A stretch of 64,000 bases of DNA, taken from NCBI RefSeq assembly GCF_002980495.1, contig NZ_PVBR01000015.1, forward strand, positions 51,254 to 115,253. The letters run 5' to 3'. Shown here piece after piece: positions 39,935 through 49,176 of this stretch; position 1 is the first letter of the stretch, and each line of letters opens with the position of its first letter. Source of the stretch: Phyllobacterium phragmitis. Its GTDB lineage: Bacteria > Pseudomonadota > Alphaproteobacteria > Rhizobiales > Rhizobiaceae. The position numbers and the translations under genes were made by a program. The notes under the pieces are model-generated. The model saw only the letters and a list, made by a program, of their open reading frames with translations, ran no database searches and was not told the origin of the DNA.

Positions 39935-41221
39935 TCAGATGTTGAAGACGGTCTTTCCCGCCACCATAGTCTGCGTTACGCGGCCTTGGAAGCGTGCGCC
40001 CTCGAAACAGCTGTTCTTGGAGCGCGAATGCAAATCCTCCTCCTTCACGATCCAGGGCTCGTCGAGATCGACGATCGCCAGATCGGCGGGCGCTCCCGGC
40101 TTCAGCGTTCCCGCATCGAGGCCGAAAATCTTCGCAGGCTTGGTCGACAGCACCTCGATGATGCGAACGAGCGGCAGGCTTTCATTGTGATAAAGGCGCA
40201 GCGCCGCTGCCAGCAATGTTTCAAGACCGATTGCGCCGGCTTCGGCATCGGCGAAGGGCAGCCGCTTGGTGTCGACATCCTGCGGGTCATGTGCGGAGAC
40301 GACGAGATCGATCACGCCTGTTCGTACTGCCTCGACCATCGCCAGCCGGTCCTCTTCCGTCCGCAATGGCGGCGATAGCCGGAAGAAGGTGCGGAATTCG
40401 CCGATGTCGTTTTCATTGAGCGAAAGATGATTGATTGAAATTCCTGCCGTTACCGGCACCCCCTGATCCTTGGCGCGCAGGATCGCATCGGCCGACATCG
40501 CCGTGGAGATCTGCGCGGCATGGTATTTGCTGCGCGTCAGCGCCGCCAGCCGCAGATCGCGTTCGAGCGGAATGATCTCCGCCTCGCGCGGAATGCCCGG
40601 CAGACCGAGCCAGCTTGCGAAAAGTCCCTCGTTCATCACCCCGTTCGCGGCGAGATAGGGATCGTGGGTCTCATGGGCGACGACCACGCCGAAATCGTGC
40701 GCGTAAGTCAGCGCCCGGCGCATCAAAAGCGTGTTGGCGATCGTCTTGCGGCCTTCGGTGATGGCGACGGCACCCGCTTCGCGCAGGAGACCGACCTCGG
40801 TCATCTCTTCACCGCGCAATCCCTTGGTGATCGCAGCCGCCGGATGGACATTGACGATCGCGGTGTCGCGGGCCGTGCGCTTGACGAATTCGACAAGCGC
40901 CACATCGTCGATGACAGGATCGGTATCGGGCATCATGACAATGGAGGTGACGCCGCCCGCCGCCGCCGCCTGGCTTGCCGAGGCGATGGTTTCGCGATGC
41001 TCCGCGCCGGGTTCCCCGATGAAGACGCGGGAATCGACCAGTCCCGGAATGATCGTCTTGCCGCTCAGGTCATACCGCTGCGCGCCCTCCGGCACACCCT
41101 GGTTGCGCGCATTCGCGCCGGCGGCGAGGATATTGCCGCCCTTGACGATGACGGTTCCGATCTCGTCGAGGCCGCGTGACGGATCGACGATGCGGGCGTT
41201 CTCGAAAATGATCGCGCTCAT
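39935..41221 (-). CDS. Catalytically inactive dihydroorotase homologue (PyrC'/PyrX type)
   Basis: The 428-residue amidohydrolase-fold protein aligns with type I dihydroorotase along its length but has lost key residues. The zinc motif DxHVH reads Asp63-Ser-Arg65-Val-Phe67. The metal His in HxxHxST is Gln237 (YHAAQIST, 233-240). The catalytic Asp of ATDHAP is replaced by Ala310 (SAHDPQ). Such pseudo-dihydroorotases are known as structural partners of aspartate transcarbamoylase in other bacteria, and this gene overlaps pyrB by 4 bases. The start at 41221 is preferred: GGGAGG is 6 bases upstream, whereas it would abut the alternative ATG at 41227. Confidence 0.9.
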   Translation of the reverse strand: MSAIIFENARIVDPSRGLDEIGTVIVKGGNILAAGANARNQGVPEGAQRYDLSGKTIIPGLVDSRVFIGEPGAEHRETIASASQAAAAGGVTSIVMMPDTDPVIDDVALVEFVKRTARDTAIVNVHPAAAITKGLRGEEMTEVGLLREAGAVAITEGRKTIANTLLMRRALTYAHDFGVVVAHETHDPYLAANGVMNEGLFASWLGLPGIPREAEIIPLERDLRLAALTRSKYHAAQISTAMSADAILRAKDQGVPVTAGISINHLSLNENDIGEFRTFFRLSPPLRTEEDRLAMVEAVRTGVIDLVVSAHDPQDVDTKRLPFADAEAGAIGLETLLAAALRLYHNESLPLVRIIEVLSTKPAKIFGLDAGTLKPGAPADLAIVDLDEPWIVKEEDLHSRSKNSCFEGARFQGRVTQTMVAGKTVFNI

Positions 41222-42201
41222 GCCCATCCTCCCGCTGTGGGACCGGACTGATCCTCATTGCGGCGCGGATCGAGCAGCGCCTCCATGATAGCCATGCGGA
41301 CCGCCACGCCCATCTCGACCTGCTGCTGGATGACGCTTTGCGGACCGTCGGCGACATCGGAGGCGATCTCGACGCCGCGGTTCATCGGGCCGGGATGCAT
41401 GACCAGTGCATCGGGCTTGGCTATCTTCAGTTTCTCGCGGTCAAGGCCGTAATAGCGGAAATATTCGCGCACCGAAGGCACGAAGGACCCGGCCATGCGT
41501 TCGCGTTGCAGGCGCAGCATCATCACGACATCGGCGTCCTTCAGCCCTTCTTCCATGGTATTGAAGACCTCGACCCCCATCTGGGCGATCCCCTGGGGAA
41601 GCAATGTCGAGGGCGCGACCACCCTGACGCGTGCGCCGAGCGCATTGAGAGCCAAGATGTTGGAGCGCGCCACGCGCGAGTGGAGCACATCGCCGCAGAT
41701 CGCCACGATCAGCCGTTCGACCTTGCCCTTGGCGCGGCGGATCGTCAGCGCGTCGAGCAGCGCCTGGGTCGGGTGCTCATGTGCGCCGTCGCCCGCATTG
41801 ACCACCGAGCAGCCGACCTTCTGCGCCAGAAGTGCCGCCGCACCCGCCGAAGCATGGCGGATGACGAGGATGTCGGGGCGCATGGCATTGAGCGTCATCG
41901 CCGTGTCGATGAGCGTCTCGCCCTTCTTCACCGATGAATTGCCGACCGACATGTTCATCACATCCGCGCCGAGCCGCTTGCCGGCCAGTTCGAAGGAGGA
42001 TTGCGTGCGCGTCGATGATTCGAAGAAAAGGTTGATCTGGGTTCGCCCGCGTAAGCTGGTCTTTTTCTTCTCGGACTGGCGCGAAATCGCCACTTCCTGA
42101 TCTGCGAGATCGAGAAGGCAGACGATATCCTGGGGCGAAAGGCCCTTGATGCCAAGCAGATGGCGGTGAGGGAAGATGGGGGAGGCGGGGTTTGATGTCA
42201 T
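41218..42201 (-). CDS. pyrB: Aspartate carbamoyltransferase catalytic subunit
   Basis: Condenses aspartate with carbamoyl phosphate in pyrimidine synthesis. The 327-residue protein has the carbamoyl-phosphate loop [11 protein letters not shown] at about 60-70, [12 protein letters not shown] and the aspartate-binding region near LRLQRERM. It is coupled to the inactive dihydroorotase gene downstream, as in class A transcarbamoylases that form a mixed dodecamer. No regulatory pyrI gene is adjacent. Confidence 0.96.
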   Translation of the reverse strand: MTSNPASPIFPHRHLLGIKGLSPQDIVCLLDLADQEVAISRQSEKKKTSLRGRTQINLFFESSTRTQSSFELAGKRLGADVMNMSVGNSSVKKGETLIDTAMTLNAMRPDILVIRHASAGAAALLAQKVGCSVVNAGDGAHEHPTQALLDALTIRRAKGKVERLIVAICGDVLHSRVARSNILALNALGARVRVVAPSTLLPQGIAQMGVEVFNTMEEGLKDADVVMMLRLQRERMAGSFVPSVREYFRYYGLDREKLKIAKPDALVMHPGPMNRGVEIASDVADGPQSVIQQQVEMGVAVRMAIMEALLDPRRNEDQSGPTAGGWA

Positions 42202-42417
42202 ATCAAGAACCCCCTATAGGCCCGATGCGCAGGCCTCGCAAGCGGCGTATGCCGGCAAGATCCGGCTTTGGTGAAGAAATCGGTGGAGTTTGCGAGGCAC
42301 GTTGCAAGAACGGGCTGCAGGAAGGCGAAAAATTTAGCAAATCCGGTTAGGAGGACTTACATTCATGCAGAATCGTCCTGCTATCGAACAGGGCAGCAAA
42401 TCAAATGGAAACTGTCA

Positions 42418-44046
42418 TTGAAAACGCATGAGGTCACCAATCAGACGCCGCCGATGACCGGCATCAATGCTTATCTCTGTGATCCGCTGCTGATGCAGAT
42501 CGCCGCCCGGTTTCCAAAGGCGCTGCACAGCGATCTGGAGCAGGCGGGCCGCTTCGTCACGTCGGCCGAGGCGCAGGACTTGGCGCGTCTGGCCAATACG
42601 GAGTTGCCGAAATTGCGGACGCACGACCGGCAAGGCAGGCGTCTCGATCAGGTCGAGTACCATCCCGCCTATCATGCCTTGATGCGGCGTTCGATCGGTC
42701 AGGGCCTCCATTCCTCGGTATGGGAGGATGGGCAGACGGAAGCCGGACGCCGCCATCAGACGCGCGCCGCGCGGTTTTTCCTGGCGGCGCAGCTCGAGTG
42801 CGGCCATCTCTGCCCCATCACCATGACCAACGCATCGCTCGCGGCCCTCATGGCAAGCCCCAATCTCTATCGGGAATGGGCGCCGCTCGTTCTCACGCGC
42901 AAATATGATCCGAGCCAAAAGCCACCCGCCAAAAAGGCTGGTCTGACCCTCGGCATGGGCATGACCGAGAAGCAGGGCGGCACGGATGTACGTGCCAACA
43001 CGACACGCGCCGAACGGGCCGGAAACGGCTTTTACCGCATCACCGGTCATAAATGGTTCCTTTCCGCGCCGATGTCGGATGCGTTCCTGGTGCTGGCGCA
43101 GGCAGCCGAGGGGTCTTCCTGCTTTCTCGTTCCGCGCATCCTGCCGGATGGCACCGCCAATGGCTTCCGCTTCCAGCGCCTGAAGGATAAGCTCGGCAAC
43201 CGCTCCAACGCTTCATCGGAGGTGGAGTTCGAGGATGCGCTCGGACAGATGGTCGGCCAGCCGGGAGAGGGCGTCAAGACGATCATCGACATGGTGACGC
43301 TGACGAGGCTCGATTGCGCGATCGCTTCAGCCGGCCTGATGCGGGCCGGGCTGGCGGAAGCCGTGCATCATGCGCGCCATCGCCAGGTCTTTGGCGCACC
43401 TCTTCTCGACCAGCCGCTGATGCAGCGCGTCCTGGCCGACATGGCGCTCGATGTCGCGGGCGCGACGGCCCTTTCGCTGCGCCTGGCGCGGGCTTTCGAC
43501 ATGGCGGCAAGCGACCGCGGCGAGGCGGCTTTCGCCCGTGTGATGACGCCTGTCGTCAAATATTGGGTGGCAAAGATTGCGCCCTCGCTTCTCTATGAGG
43601 CGATGGAGTGCCTGGGCGGCAACGGCTATATCGAGGAAGGCAATCTCGCGCGCTATTACAGGGAAGCCCCCGTCAATGCCATATGGGAAGGCTCCGGCAA
43701 TGTCATGGCGCTCGATGTGCGGCGCGTCCTAGTGCGCGCGCCGAAGCTTTTCGACGAGGTGCTCGCCTGGATTTCCAATCAATTGGGTCGAGGCGGACAG
43801 GGGACGGTGGATGTGCTGCGCGCCGCCATGAACGTGGCCGAGTCCGACGAGGGCGCCGCCCGTATCCTGACGGAACAGCTTGCGCTTGCCGCCGCCGGCG
43901 CCGAACTCCGCCAGCTTGGCGCGGACGATATTGCCGATGCGTTCATCGAAACCCGTCTCGCCGGGCAGTGGCGCACCACCTACGGCATGATCGACGCCCG
44001 CCACAACGCCAAAGCCATCATCAACTCGCTCTATCCTGCACCTTAA
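42418..44046 (+). CDS. aidB: AidB-like acyl-CoA dehydrogenase
   Basis: A flavoprotein of the acyl-CoA dehydrogenase superfamily related to E. coli AidB, which is induced in the adaptive response to alkylation. Recognisable signatures are THEVTNQTPP, LCPITMTNASL, GLTLGMGMTEKQGGTDVRANTTRAE, KDKLGNRSNASSEVEF and PVNAIWEGSGNVMALDVLR-like IWEGSGN. No ATG lies near the family N terminus; TTG at 42418 gives 542 residues, close to E. coli AidB (541). The frame is open back to 42268 but that part is not family-like. Divergent from pyrB across 216 bases. In Brucella AidB has been linked to cell division and poles; not inferable here. Confidence 0.88.
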   Translation: MKTHEVTNQTPPMTGINAYLCDPLLMQIAARFPKALHSDLEQAGRFVTSAEAQDLARLANTELPKLRTHDRQGRRLDQVEYHPAYHALMRRSIGQGLHSSVWEDGQTEAGRRHQTRAARFFLAAQLECGHLCPITMTNASLAALMASPNLYREWAPLVLTRKYDPSQKPPAKKAGLTLGMGMTEKQGGTDVRANTTRAERAGNGFYRITGHKWFLSAPMSDAFLVLAQAAEGSSCFLVPRILPDGTANGFRFQRLKDKLGNRSNASSEVEFEDALGQMVGQPGEGVKTIIDMVTLTRLDCAIASAGLMRAGLAEAVHHARHRQVFGAPLLDQPLMQRVLADMALDVAGATALSLRLARAFDMAASDRGEAAFARVMTPVVKYWVAKIAPSLLYEAMECLGGNGYIEEGNLARYYREAPVNAIWEGSGNVMALDVRRVLVRAPKLFDEVLAWISNQLGRGGQGTVDVLRAAMNVAESDEGAARILTEQLALAAAGAELRQLGADDIADAFIETRLAGQWRTTYGMIDARHNAKAIINSLYPAP

Positions 44047-44073
44047 AATGGCCGGATAGTCGCATATCACTGC

Positions 44074-44106
44074 GGGCGGTTAACCCTAACAAATGGTTTC
44101 GATTGC
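44074..44106. promoter_or_regulatory. Conserved intergenic element shared with 60124-60156
   Basis: This 33-base stretch containing TAACAAATGGTTTC matches 60124-60156 at 28 of 33 positions by hand alignment. Both are intergenic and lie upstream of genes of unrelated function (DUF6105 here, a rhomboid protease there). A shared regulatory or promoter element, or a small dispersed repeat, is likely. Confidence 0.5.
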
Positions 44107-44197
44107 CGTTCCGGCATCGACCGATCAAGGTGCCTTTGAAAGGATCCGCCCCCATGATTCCCGACCCGAACGCCTTGCCGAAGAGGAGACGAACGCC

Positions 44198-44485
44198 ATG
44201 CGCTATCTCCTGATCTTCTGGGCAGGCCCGCTCGGTCTCTTCTGGGGATGGTATTTCCTGTCACTCAACGATATCAGTTTCGGCACGGCTTTTTTCAGCC
44301 GCCAGATGAACGATCTGGTCTTTGCGGTCTATGGCGATGTGCTGGGCATCGATCCTCAGACAATCCCGCCACTGGCTGCGCGGGCATGTGTGATCGATAC
44401 ACTGATCCTGTTCGCCATCATCGCCTTTCGCCGGCGGCGCGAAATCCTTGCCCGGTTTCAGGCGTGGCGGGAGCGCTATTCCTGA
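44198..44485 (+). CDS. DUF6105 family membrane protein
   Basis: The 95-residue protein starts [20 protein letters not shown], a hydrophobic helix; a second helix is near 67-85 ([19 protein letters not shown]) with positive residues after it. The pattern matches what I recall as DUF6105 of rhizobia. The start at 44198 follows AAGAGGAG-like sequence (gaagaggagacgaacgcc); the frame is open to 44093 but the earlier part is not membrane-like. It overlaps the 3' end of convergent ruvX by 10 bases. Function unknown. Confidence 0.75.
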   Translation: MRYLLIFWAGPLGLFWGWYFLSLNDISFGTAFFSRQMNDLVFAVYGDVLGIDPQTIPPLAARACVIDTLILFAIIAFRRRREILARFQAWRERYS

Positions 44486-44988
44486 TCTTCCTGTTGCCGA
44501 AGACTGTTCAGCCTGTCGAGCGCGCCTTGCAGGATGAAGGCGGCTGCAGCGGAATCGATCCGTTCCGCCCGCTTCTGCCGCGAGACATCCATGCCGATCA
44601 GCACCCGCTCTGCCGCGACGGTCGAAAGGCGCTCATCCCAGTAGACGAATGGCAGATCGGTCAGTTTTTCCATGTTGCGGACGAAAGCACGCGTCGCCTG
44701 CACGCGTGGTCCCTCGCTGCCATCCATGTTGACGGGCAGGCCGATGACGACCGCGCCGGTGTTTTCCGCCGTCAGCGCGGCCAGAAGCGTCTGCGCATCG
44801 ATGGTGAATTTGGTCCGCCTTATCACCGGGCGGGGATTGGCGAAGGAAAGGCCGCGATCGGAAACGGCAAGGCCGATCGTCTTCGTACCGAGATCCAGCC
44901 CGGCAATGGTCTGGCCGGGCGCCAGAACGTTCTCGACAGAATCGATAGCCAGAACCGTCAATGCCTGCACTTCCTGTTTTGCGATCAT
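44476..44988 (-). CDS. ruvX: RuvX/YqgF Holliday-junction resolvase-like nuclease
   Basis: An RNase H-fold nuclease, essential in many bacteria, implicated in 16S rRNA 5'-end maturation and proposed as Holliday junction resolvase. The 170-residue protein has [15 protein letters not shown] with Asp32, a second acidic residue in [20 protein letters not shown] and [13 protein letters not shown]. It stands alone between DUF6105 and the UPF0173 hydrolase. Normal length. Confidence 0.93.
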   Translation of the reverse strand: MIAKQEVQALTVLAIDSVENVLAPGQTIAGLDLGTKTIGLAVSDRGLSFANPRPVIRRTKFTIDAQTLLAALTAENTGAVVIGLPVNMDGSEGPRVQATRAFVRNMEKLTDLPFVYWDERLSTVAAERVLIGMDVSRQKRAERIDSAAAAFILQGALDRLNSLRQQEDQE

Positions 44989-45063
44989 GCGCTCTTGAAT
45001 TGAGCCTTTCGCGCGTCATAACTGTCTGCACACGATATGGCGATACCTCAAGGAGCGAATTTC

Positions 45064-45771
45064 ATGAAGATTACCTGGCTCGGCCATTCGGCCTTCCGCA
45101 TCGACACATCGGATGCGGCGATCCTGATCGACCCCTTTCTGACCGGCAATCCGGGCGCAAAGGATATCGATCTCAAGACAGCCATCGAGGGGGTGACCCA
45201 TATCGCACTGACCCATGGCCATGGCGACCATGTCGGCGACACGGTAAAAATCGCCAAGGAGACGGGCGCCACCGTGATAGCCAATGCCGATCTCGCCACC
45301 TGGCTGGCCCATCAGGGCGTCGAAAAGGTCGATCCGGGCAATACCGGCGGCACATTGTTCCACAATGCGTTTTCCGTCACTTTCGTCAATGCGCTGCATT
45401 CCTCCGCCATTCTTACTGAAGACGGCGTTTCGCATTCGCTCGGAAGCGCCAATGGCCTCGTATTCCATTTCGAGGATGAGCCGACGCTTTATCACATGGG
45501 CGACACGGACATTTTTTCGGACATGGCGCTGATCGACGAGCTGCACCGTCCGGAGATCGGCATCGTCCCCATCGGTGACCGTTTCACCATGGGAGGCGCG
45601 GTGGCGGCGCTAGCCTGCCAGCGTTATCTGAAATTCTCCACCGTTATCCCCTGCCACTATGGTTCCTTCCCGATTATCGACCAGACGGCGGATAAATTCG
45701 TCGCCGCGATGGAGGGCACGAGCAGTACCAAGATCGAGGTGCCGAAGGCCGGAGGAACAGTTTCGGTCTGA
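45064..45771 (+). CDS. UPF0173 metal-dependent hydrolase (UlaG-like)
   Basis: A metallo-beta-lactamase-fold hydrolase of 235 residues. The metal motif [10 protein letters not shown] (about 57-66), GDTDIFSDM and the later His in PCHYGSFP are present. The start at 45064 ([12 protein letters not shown]) follows AAGGAG at good spacing; the open frame back to 45037 lacks this. UPF0173 substrates are unknown; relation to L-ascorbate-6-phosphate lactonase UlaG is by fold. Divergent from ruvX with 75 bases between. Confidence 0.88.
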   Translation: MKITWLGHSAFRIDTSDAAILIDPFLTGNPGAKDIDLKTAIEGVTHIALTHGHGDHVGDTVKIAKETGATVIANADLATWLAHQGVEKVDPGNTGGTLFHNAFSVTFVNALHSSAILTEDGVSHSLGSANGLVFHFEDEPTLYHMGDTDIFSDMALIDELHRPEIGIVPIGDRFTMGGAVAALACQRYLKFSTVIPCHYGSFPIIDQTADKFVAAMEGTSSTKIEVPKAGGTVSV

Positions 45772-45794
45772 ATACATTCTGAGGAGAAAACCGC

Positions 45795-45839
45795 ACCGGG
45801 TAAACATGCAATTAATTGCATTTCTAATGCCTGCCCGGT
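45795..45839. promoter_or_regulatory. Palindromic element upstream of gatC
   Basis: A perfect 16-bp palindrome ATGCAATTAATTGCAT (45806-45821) is enclosed by accggg/cccggt arms (45795-45800 and 45834-45839). It lies between the UPF0173 stop and gatC. It could be an operator for gatC or a hairpin ending the upstream transcript. No T-run follows on the plus strand, which favours an operator. Confidence 0.5.
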
Positions 45840-45918
45840 ATAGCCCCACGAGCTAAAGCCCAAACAAACCAGCAGTCTGGCGGTGCGCCTTGCGCCGGTC
45901 GGATTTCGGAGAACCAAG

Positions 45919-46206
45919 ATGTCAGTTGATCTTTCAACCGTGAAGCGTGTGGCGCATCTCGCCCGCATCGCCGTCAGCGAGGAAGACGCGGAACGCATGA
46001 CCGGCGAACTCAATGCTATTCTGGGCTTCGTTGAGCAGCTCAATGAGGTGGATGTGAGCGGCGTCGAGCCGATGACCTCCGTGACCCCGATCGCCATGCG
46101 CCTGCGTGAGGATGTGGTGTCGGACGGCAGCAAGGCGGCGGACATCGTTGCCAACGCCCCGCTCACCGAGGAGAATTTCTTCGTGGTTCCGAAGGTCGTG
46201 GAGTAA
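45919..46206 (+). CDS. gatC: Asp/Glu-tRNA amidotransferase subunit C
   Basis: A small subunit of GatCAB, which converts Asp-tRNA(Asn) and Glu-tRNA(Gln) to the amidated forms. The 95-residue protein has the family pattern [36 protein letters not shown] and LREDVV. Start at 45919 ([10 protein letters not shown]). It is separated from gatA by a GNAT gene; gatB is not in the window, so it is presumably elsewhere. Confidence 0.94.
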   Translation: MSVDLSTVKRVAHLARIAVSEEDAERMTGELNAILGFVEQLNEVDVSGVEPMTSVTPIAMRLREDVVSDGSKAADIVANAPLTEENFFVVPKVVE

Positions 46207-46212
46207 GCGGCC

Positions 46213-46692
46213 ATGGCTGTTGCAGTGTCTGTGGAAACGCCGCTCCAGGACGATGTGCGCGGGCTGGTAGACAAGCTCAACGCCCATCTTCTGCCGCTGT
46301 CTCCGATCGAGTTCCAATTCAAGATGACCGTCGAGGAGATGGCCGGTCCTGAAACAACCGTGTTTATCGCGCGTGACGAAAACGGACGCGCGGTCGGCTG
46401 CGGCGCGCTGAAGGTCCATTCGCGGGAGGTTGGCGAGGTCAAGCGCATGTACACGCTGCCGGAAGTGCGCGGCCTGCGGGTCGGAACGGCGCTTCTCGAA
46501 GCGATCACGCGGCTTGCTCAGCGCAAGAGGCTTTCACGCCTGGTTCTCGAAACGGGTACCGGCTCCGGCTTCGCGTCCGCGTGGCGCCTTTACGAGCGCG
46601 CCGGCTTCACCCGCTGCAGGGTCGTGCTGGATTATCCCGACTCCGAACACGGTGCTTTTTTCGAAAAGCGCCTTTCTCCCTTGGCGCACTGA
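46213..46692 (+). CDS. GNAT-family N-acetyltransferase between gatC and gatA
   Basis: An acetyl-CoA-dependent N-acetyltransferase of 159 residues. The CoA-binding loop is in VRGLRVGTALLEAITRLA (about 84-101; Arg-x-x-Gly-x-Gly/Ala variant), preceded by VKRMYTLPE and followed by YERAGFTRC. Substrate unknown. It lies 6 bases after gatC and 12 before gatA and is therefore co-transcribed with the tRNA amidotransferase subunits. An acetylation target related to translation is possible but not shown. Confidence 0.85.
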   Translation: MAVAVSVETPLQDDVRGLVDKLNAHLLPLSPIEFQFKMTVEEMAGPETTVFIARDENGRAVGCGALKVHSREVGEVKRMYTLPEVRGLRVGTALLEAITRLAQRKRLSRLVLETGTGSGFASAWRLYERAGFTRCRVVLDYPDSEHGAFFEKRLSPLAH

Positions 46693-46704
46693 CAGGATTT
46701 GATG

Positions 46705-48186
46705 ATGACCGATCTGACCGCACTCACGATCTCCGAGGCGCGCGACCAGCTTAAAAGCAAGGTTTTCACCGCTTCGGAGCTGACTGATGCCTATCTGAAA
46801 GCCATCGAGGCGGCGAACGGTGCGCTGAACGCCTATGTCGCGGTGACGCATGAGAAGGCGCGGGAAATGGCCAGGGCTTCCGACGCACGGCTGGCGAAGG
46901 GCGAGGCGGGGGCGCTCGAGGGTATTCCGCTGGGCATCAAGGACCTCTTCGCCACCGAAGGCGTGCATACGCAGGCCTGTTCGCACATCCTCGATAATTT
47001 CAAGCCGCGCTATGAATCGACCGTAACGGCCAATCTATGGGCGGAAGGCGCAGTGATGCTCGGCAAGCTCAACATGGACGAGTTCGCCATGGGGTCATCC
47101 AATGAGACGTCTTTTTACGGCCCGGTCAAGAACCCGTGGCGCGCCAAGGGCTCGAATGCCGATTTGGTGCCCGGCGGTTCGTCGGGCGGTTCTGCCGCAG
47201 CCGTTGCCGCCCGGCTTTGCGCCGGCGCGACGGCGACCGATACCGGCGGTTCGATCCGCCAGCCTGCGGCATTCACCGGTACGGTCGGCATCAAGCCGAC
47301 CTATGGCCGCGTCTCGCGCTGGGGTGTCGTCGCCTTCGCCTCCTCGCTCGATCAGGCAGGGCCGATCGCGCGCGACGTGCGCGACAGCGCCATCCTTCTG
47401 AAATCTATGGCGTCGGTCGATCTGAAGGATACGACCTGCGTCGACTTGGCCGTGCCGGATTACGAAGCTGCCATTGGTAAATCAATCAAGGGCATGAAGA
47501 TCGGTATTCCCAAGGAATACCGCGTCGATGGAATGCCGGAAGAGATCGAAAGGCTCTGGCAGCAGGGTATCGCCTGGCTGAAGGACGCCGGCGCCGAAAT
47601 CGTCGATATCTCGCTGCCGCACACCAAATACGCGCTGCCCGCCTATTATATCGTCGCGCCCGCCGAAGCGTCGTCCAATCTGGCGCGCTACGACGGCGTG
47701 CGCTACGGCCTGCGCGTGCCGGGCAAGGACATCGCCGAGATGTACGAAAAGACCCGTGCCGAAGGTTTCGGCCGCGAGGTCAAGCGTCGCATCATGATCG
47801 GCACCTATGTTCTCTCCGCCGGTTATTACGATGCCTATTATCTCAGGGCGCAGAAGGTTCGCACACTCATCAAGAAGGATTTCGAAGATGTCTTCCATGC
47901 GGGCGTCGATGCGATCCTGACGCCTGCTACACCGTCGGCTGCCTTCGGCGTTGCCGATGAAGACCTCGCGGCCGATCCTGTGAAGATGTATCTGAACGAT
48001 ATCTTCACGGTCACGGTGAACATGGCCGGCCTGCCCGGCATCGCGGTTCCTGCCGGGCTCAGCGGGCAGGGGCTGCCGCTCGGTCTGCAACTGATCGGAC
48101 GGCCGTTTGGCGAAGAGACGCTTTTCCAGACGGCACATATCATCGAACAGGCCGCGGGCCGTTTCACGCCGCCAAGCTGGTGGTAG
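46705..48186 (+). CDS. gatA: Asp/Glu-tRNA amidotransferase subunit A
   Basis: The glutaminase subunit of GatCAB, releasing ammonia from glutamine for tRNA-bound Asp/Glu amidation. The Ser-cisSer-Lys triad is Lys79 ([10 protein letters not shown]), Ser159 ([12 protein letters not shown]) and Ser183 ([13 protein letters not shown]). Start codons TTG 46699, ATG 46702 and ATG 46705 are in frame; 46705 gives the usual 493 residues. From memory it is very close to the Brucella protein. Two short palindromic repeats follow its stop. Confidence 0.97.
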   Translation: MTDLTALTISEARDQLKSKVFTASELTDAYLKAIEAANGALNAYVAVTHEKAREMARASDARLAKGEAGALEGIPLGIKDLFATEGVHTQACSHILDNFKPRYESTVTANLWAEGAVMLGKLNMDEFAMGSSNETSFYGPVKNPWRAKGSNADLVPGGSSGGSAAAVAARLCAGATATDTGGSIRQPAAFTGTVGIKPTYGRVSRWGVVAFASSLDQAGPIARDVRDSAILLKSMASVDLKDTTCVDLAVPDYEAAIGKSIKGMKIGIPKEYRVDGMPEEIERLWQQGIAWLKDAGAEIVDISLPHTKYALPAYYIVAPAEASSNLARYDGVRYGLRVPGKDIAEMYEKTRAEGFGREVKRRIMIGTYVLSAGYYDAYYLRAQKVRTLIKKDFEDVFHAGVDAILTPATPSAAFGVADEDLAADPVKMYLNDIFTVTVNMAGLPGIAVPAGLSGQGLPLGLQLIGRPFGEETLFQTAHIIEQAAGRFTPPSWW

Positions 48187-48231
48187 AGCATGATCCCGAA
48201 AAGTTGCAGACTTTTCGGATAAGATCATGCG
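48187..48231. repeat. Dispersed palindrome (gcatgatcccgaaaag family), copy 1
   Basis: Starts one base after the gatA stop. The arms agcatgat/gatcatgc and ccgaaaag/cttttcgg are nested, giving a hairpin. This motif is very frequent in Rhizobiales intergenic regions as I recall. It could act as a transcript 3' hairpin for gatCA. Confidence 0.8.
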
Positions 48232-48244
48232 GCTATAAAATGAG

Positions 48245-48308
48245 AGCATGATCCCGAACCAAAGGTCAGCGACAGCAAAAAGTTGCAGGCTTCCAGGTAA
48301 GATCATGC
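48245..48308. repeat. Dispersed palindrome (gcatgatcccgaaaag family), diverged copy 2
   Basis: It keeps the outer arms gagcatgatcccgaa and gatcatgcg, but its middle is expanded and altered (caaaaagttgcaggcttcc). It runs into the 5' region of the next gene, which argues against start codons at 48248 for that gene. Confidence 0.7.
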
Positions 48309-48328
48309 GCATGAAAGAAGATACAAAA

Positions 48329-48817
48329 ATGCAGATCCGGCGGGCCGAAGCGGGTTATAGCGCGGCGATCGCATCCGTCGGATACCGCGCCTGGGCCTCC
48401 ACGATCTTTGGTTTCGAACCGGAGCAGCCAGGAGTGCGTAAACGCGTGGAGAACGTGTTCCATGTTTTTGCCGATGAGTTCCCTTCCCGGATATTGCTGG
48501 CCGAATCCGCCGGCATCATCTGCGGCTGGGGCGCTCGCGATACGGGTACCGATTACATTTCCGATCTGTGGATCGATCCCGCTTGGCAGCGACAAGGCAT
48601 CGGTCTTGCACTGATGGATGCGCTTTTGGCCGAGATCGTGCTCCTGGGCTATGCAAGCGCGCACATCGATACCCACGCCCGCAATCTTCCCGCCATCCGC
48701 CTCTACGAGCGATGCGGCTTTTATGTCGTATGGCGGGGACTGGAATGGTCCGACAGCCTTGGCCGGGAAGTCGGGAAGGTCAGGATGGAAGCGTCGTTGA
48801 ACGAAAGGTTCCATTAA
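48329..48817 (+). CDS. GNAT-family N-acetyltransferase (RimI-like)
   Basis: A 162-residue acetyltransferase with the acetyl-CoA motif WQRQGIGLALMDALL (about 91-105; Gln-x-x-Gly-x-Gly) and the C-terminal YERCGFYVVWRG. The ATG at 48329 (MQIRRAEAGY) follows AAGAAG at good spacing; earlier in-frame ATGs at 48305, 48311 or 48248 fall in or next to a palindromic repeat. Substrate unknown. Stand-alone gene downstream of gatA. Confidence 0.8.
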   Translation: MQIRRAEAGYSAAIASVGYRAWASTIFGFEPEQPGVRKRVENVFHVFADEFPSRILLAESAGIICGWGARDTGTDYISDLWIDPAWQRQGIGLALMDALLAEIVLLGYASAHIDTHARNLPAIRLYERCGFYVVWRGLEWSDSLGREVGKVRMEASLNERFH

Positions 48818-48899
48818 GGCCATTTGCATCAAGGAGGATTGTCTCTCATCATCTTTGACCTATTCTCATTTTGATCAGGCAAGCAGAAAGGGAAAAGAC

Positions 48900-49082
48900 G
48901 TGTGGATCGAACTGACTGACGTCAATGGCGAGCGCATCACGATCAATTTTGATCATGTCGTATCGTATAATGCTTATGGCACCGGCGCACATATCGTGAC
49001 CACGACTCCCGATCTGACGTTCTTCGTCAAGGAGGACATCGATACGATCCAGCAGAGGATCGGCATCAAGCCGACCGGCTGA
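48900..49082 (+). CDS. Small beta-rich protein of unknown function, 60 residues
   Basis: Starting at GTG 48900 after GAAAGGGAAA, it reads MWIELTDVNGERITINFDHV and later FFVKEDIDTIQQRIG. The alternation of strands, an NG turn and a C-terminal helix recall the small FlbD-like fold, but similarity is too slight to name it. The frame is open from TTG 48855; that longer start lacks a good ribosome site. No signal or membrane segment. Followed by a palindrome and a weak terminator. Confidence 0.6.
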   Translation: MWIELTDVNGERITINFDHVVSYNAYGTGAHIVTTTPDLTFFVKEDIDTIQQRIGIKPTG

Positions 49083-49090
49083 AACGGCGC

Positions 49091-49131
49091 ATCGTGCTTC
49101 CCGAAACCGATTCCGGTTTTGGGTCGATGCG
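49091..49131. repeat. Diverged dispersed palindrome (cccgaaaccg hairpin)
   Basis: The arms cccgaaaccg and cggttttggg pair with one mismatch, and outer gtgcttc/gatgcgg flanks resemble the gcatgatcccgaaaag family at 48187. Located right after the 60-residue gene. Confidence 0.6.
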
Positions 49132-49151
49132 GTGGCTGGACCACAGTGCGA

Positions 49152-49176
49152 AAAGGCCGCTTTCCCGGCCTTTCTG
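49152..49176 (+). terminator. Probable terminator hairpin
   Basis: Stem aaaggccg (49152-49159) with cggccttt (49166-49173) and a 6-base loop; the trailing run is short (TTTCTGG), so strength is moderate. It would end the gatCA-GNAT-small-gene transcripts. The A-run on its left makes it potentially bidirectional. Confidence 0.55.

Noticed and set aside
42268..42417. The upstream part of the aidB frame as genuine N terminus
   Set aside because: It is not similar to AidB, is Lys/Arg/Cys-rich and lies in the pyrB-aidB promoter region; a TTG at 42418 gives the family length.
48900..49082. Assignment of the 60-residue protein as FlbD
   Set aside because: Only the general strand-turn-strand-helix pattern is similar, and no flagellar genes are nearby.
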